Origin: Limnohabitans sp.
GTDB lineage: Bacteria; Pseudomonadota; Gammaproteobacteria; Burkholderiales; Burkholderiaceae_C
Length of the DNA stretch: 6,350 nt
Assembly: GCA_009693225.1 (NCBI GenBank)
Contig: SHXP01000140.1
Location: 1 to 6,350 of the forward strand
Reading direction: 5' to 3'
In this document: positions 6,147-6,350 of the stretch, piece after piece
Layout: every line of letters starts with the position of its first letter
Numbering within the stretch: position 1 is the stretch's first letter
Notes under the pieces: generated by a model
Seen by the model: only the letters and a program-made list of their open reading frames with translations
Databases searched by the model: none
What the model was told of the DNA's origin: nothing
Translations under genes and position numbers: made by a program

Positions 6147-6160
6147 TGGCGGAGAGGGTG
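6147..6160 (-). tRNA. 3' end fragment of a tRNA-Ser gene, cut by the IS21 element
   Basis: On the minus strand this reads CACCCTCTCCGCCA: acceptor strand CCTCTCC, discriminator G and encoded CCA, as in many proteobacterial tRNA-Ser genes with a GGAGAGG acceptor. A T-arm and the rest of the tRNA should follow at higher coordinates, but the sequence changes to an IS21-family end (TGTTATCGCC from 6159). The strong minus-strand terminator at 6115-6132 is placed as expected behind a tRNA. Only 12-14 bases are present, so this is either a tRNA gene split by the IS or the 3' tRNA copy left at an integration site. A chance match is possible but unlikely given the terminator. Confidence 0.6.
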
Positions 6161-6165
6161 TTATC

Positions 6166-6186
6166 GCCAAGTTAATTTTGGCCTAG
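6166..6186 (+). repeat. IS21 subterminal direct repeat, copy 1
   Basis: GCCAAGTTAATTTTGGCCTA and the next G match the second copy (6200-6220) at 14 of 21 positions, with conserved GCC at the start and CCTAG at the end. The copies are 34 bp apart. Multiple repeats at the ends are known in IS21-family elements as transposase binding sites. Confidence 0.5.
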
Positions 6187-6199
6187 CAAGGGGAGTTGT

Positions 6200-6220
6200 G
6201 CCGATTCAAAAGTGACCTAG
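6200..6220 (+). repeat. IS21 subterminal direct repeat, copy 2
   Basis: GCCGATTCAAAAGTGACCTA and the next G are the partner of the repeat at 6166-6186. A shorter echo, TGACCTGC, occurs at 6231-6238, giving perhaps a third, degenerate site. Confidence 0.5.
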
Positions 6221-6233
6221 GTGTTTTACTTGA

Positions 6234-6254
6234 CCTGCCTAAATTTTAGGCAGG
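6234..6254 (+). promoter_or_regulatory. Perfect 10+10 bp palindrome overlapping the istA ribosome site
   Basis: CCTGCCTAAA (6234-6243), a central T, and TTTAGGCAGG (6245-6254) form a perfect inverted repeat. Its right arm includes most of the AGGAG Shine-Dalgarno (6252-6256) seven bases before the GTG start of istA. In mRNA the hairpin would hide the ribosome site. TTGACC (6230-6235) overlaps its left edge and resembles a -35 box, but I see no matching -10. Confidence 0.55.
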
Positions 6255-6263
6255 AGTTAAAAG

Positions 6264-6350
6264 GTGATCACTATGGAAATTTTGGGCAAGATTCGGCGGA
6301 TGTATTTCCGTAAGAAGTTATCGTTTCATGAAATCGCTAGGCTCACAGGC
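6264..6350 (+). CDS. istA: IS21-family transposase IstA, N-terminal fragment
   Basis: Only the first 29 residues lie in the window. From the GTG at 6264 they read MIT and then MEILGKIRRMYFRKK, followed by LSFHEIARLTG, the conserved start of IS21 IstA and the beginning of its helix-turn-helix DNA-binding domain. GTG at 6264 has AGGAG at a good distance of seven bases; ATG at 6273 is the alternative, with AAGG eight bases before it. The DDE catalytic domain and the istB gene would follow outside the window. Expression is probably limited by the hairpin over the ribosome site. Confidence 0.85.
   Translation, partial: MITMEILGKIRRMYFRKKLSFHEIARLTG

Larger units (their letters stand above)
6159..6350 (+). 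mobile_element. Left end of an IS21-family insertion sequence (partial)
   Basis: The end most likely starts with TGTTATCGCCAAGTT at 6159, right where the tRNA-Ser match stops. The element continues out of the window. It carries two imperfect 21 bp direct repeats, a strong palindrome and the start of istA. IS21 elements normally encode IstA transposase and IstB helper ATPase; only IstA's first 29 codons are in view. The exact terminus is inferred, since the other end and the target duplication are not visible. Confidence 0.75.

Noticed and set aside
1..6350. Search for CRISPR arrays, toxin-antitoxin pairs or phage defence genes
   Set aside because: No regularly spaced repeats and no small paired genes were seen; all sizeable gaps are explained by promoters, terminators or IS ends.

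Overview
The window looks like part of a Gram-negative chromosome, most likely a betaproteobacterium of the Burkholderiales type. The signs are a neutral-GC sequence, a general porin of the burkholderial kind, Fur-type operators and a tRNA-Ser 3' end with a CCTCTCC acceptor strand. I cannot name the genus from the sequence alone.

Layout from left to right. Bases 1-148 are one end of an IS630-type insertion sequence whose transposase runs leftward out of the window. It is joined directly to a porin gene (144-686, minus strand), which is cut off after about half its normal length. Bases 687-909 hold the porin promoter with an overlapping Fur-box-like operator, and a hairpin behind the next gene. 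Bases 910-2142 encode a periplasmic MauG/MbnH-like di-heme c protein. It lies 18 bases behind a ferric-iron-binding protein gene of the FbpA/FutA family (2161-3240); the two form an operon on the minus strand. Their promoter lies at 3267-3299 and overlaps a perfect 11+11 bp palindrome of Fur-box type. Next upstream on the same strand is the double-domain iron permease FbpB (3323-4927). A short divergent promoter region (4928-5010) separates it from the ATPase FbpC (5011-6069, plus strand). After fbpC come a terminator (6115-6132), a 12-14 base tRNA-Ser 3' end on the minus strand (6147-6160), and the start of an IS21-family element (from about 6159) whose istA gene runs out of the window.

How the genes fit together: FbpA captures Fe(III) in the periplasm, and FbpB plus FbpC carry it across the inner membrane using ATP. 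The di-heme protein and the porin have been recruited into what looks like the same Fur-controlled low-iron response. A plausible but unproven idea is that the porin lets iron or a small iron complex into the periplasm and the di-heme enzyme changes the redox state of iron or modifies a partner protein before FbpA takes over. In this genome the porin is broken by an IS, so that part of the system is probably lost.

The most interesting points are the pairing of a MauG-like enzyme with an FbpABC transporter, the near-identical promoter/Fur-box layout in front of fbpA and the porin, the mirror-image divergent promoter between fbpB and fbpC, and the tRNA-Ser fragment directly abutting an IS21 end. 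I found no CRISPR array, no complete RNA gene and no phage genes.
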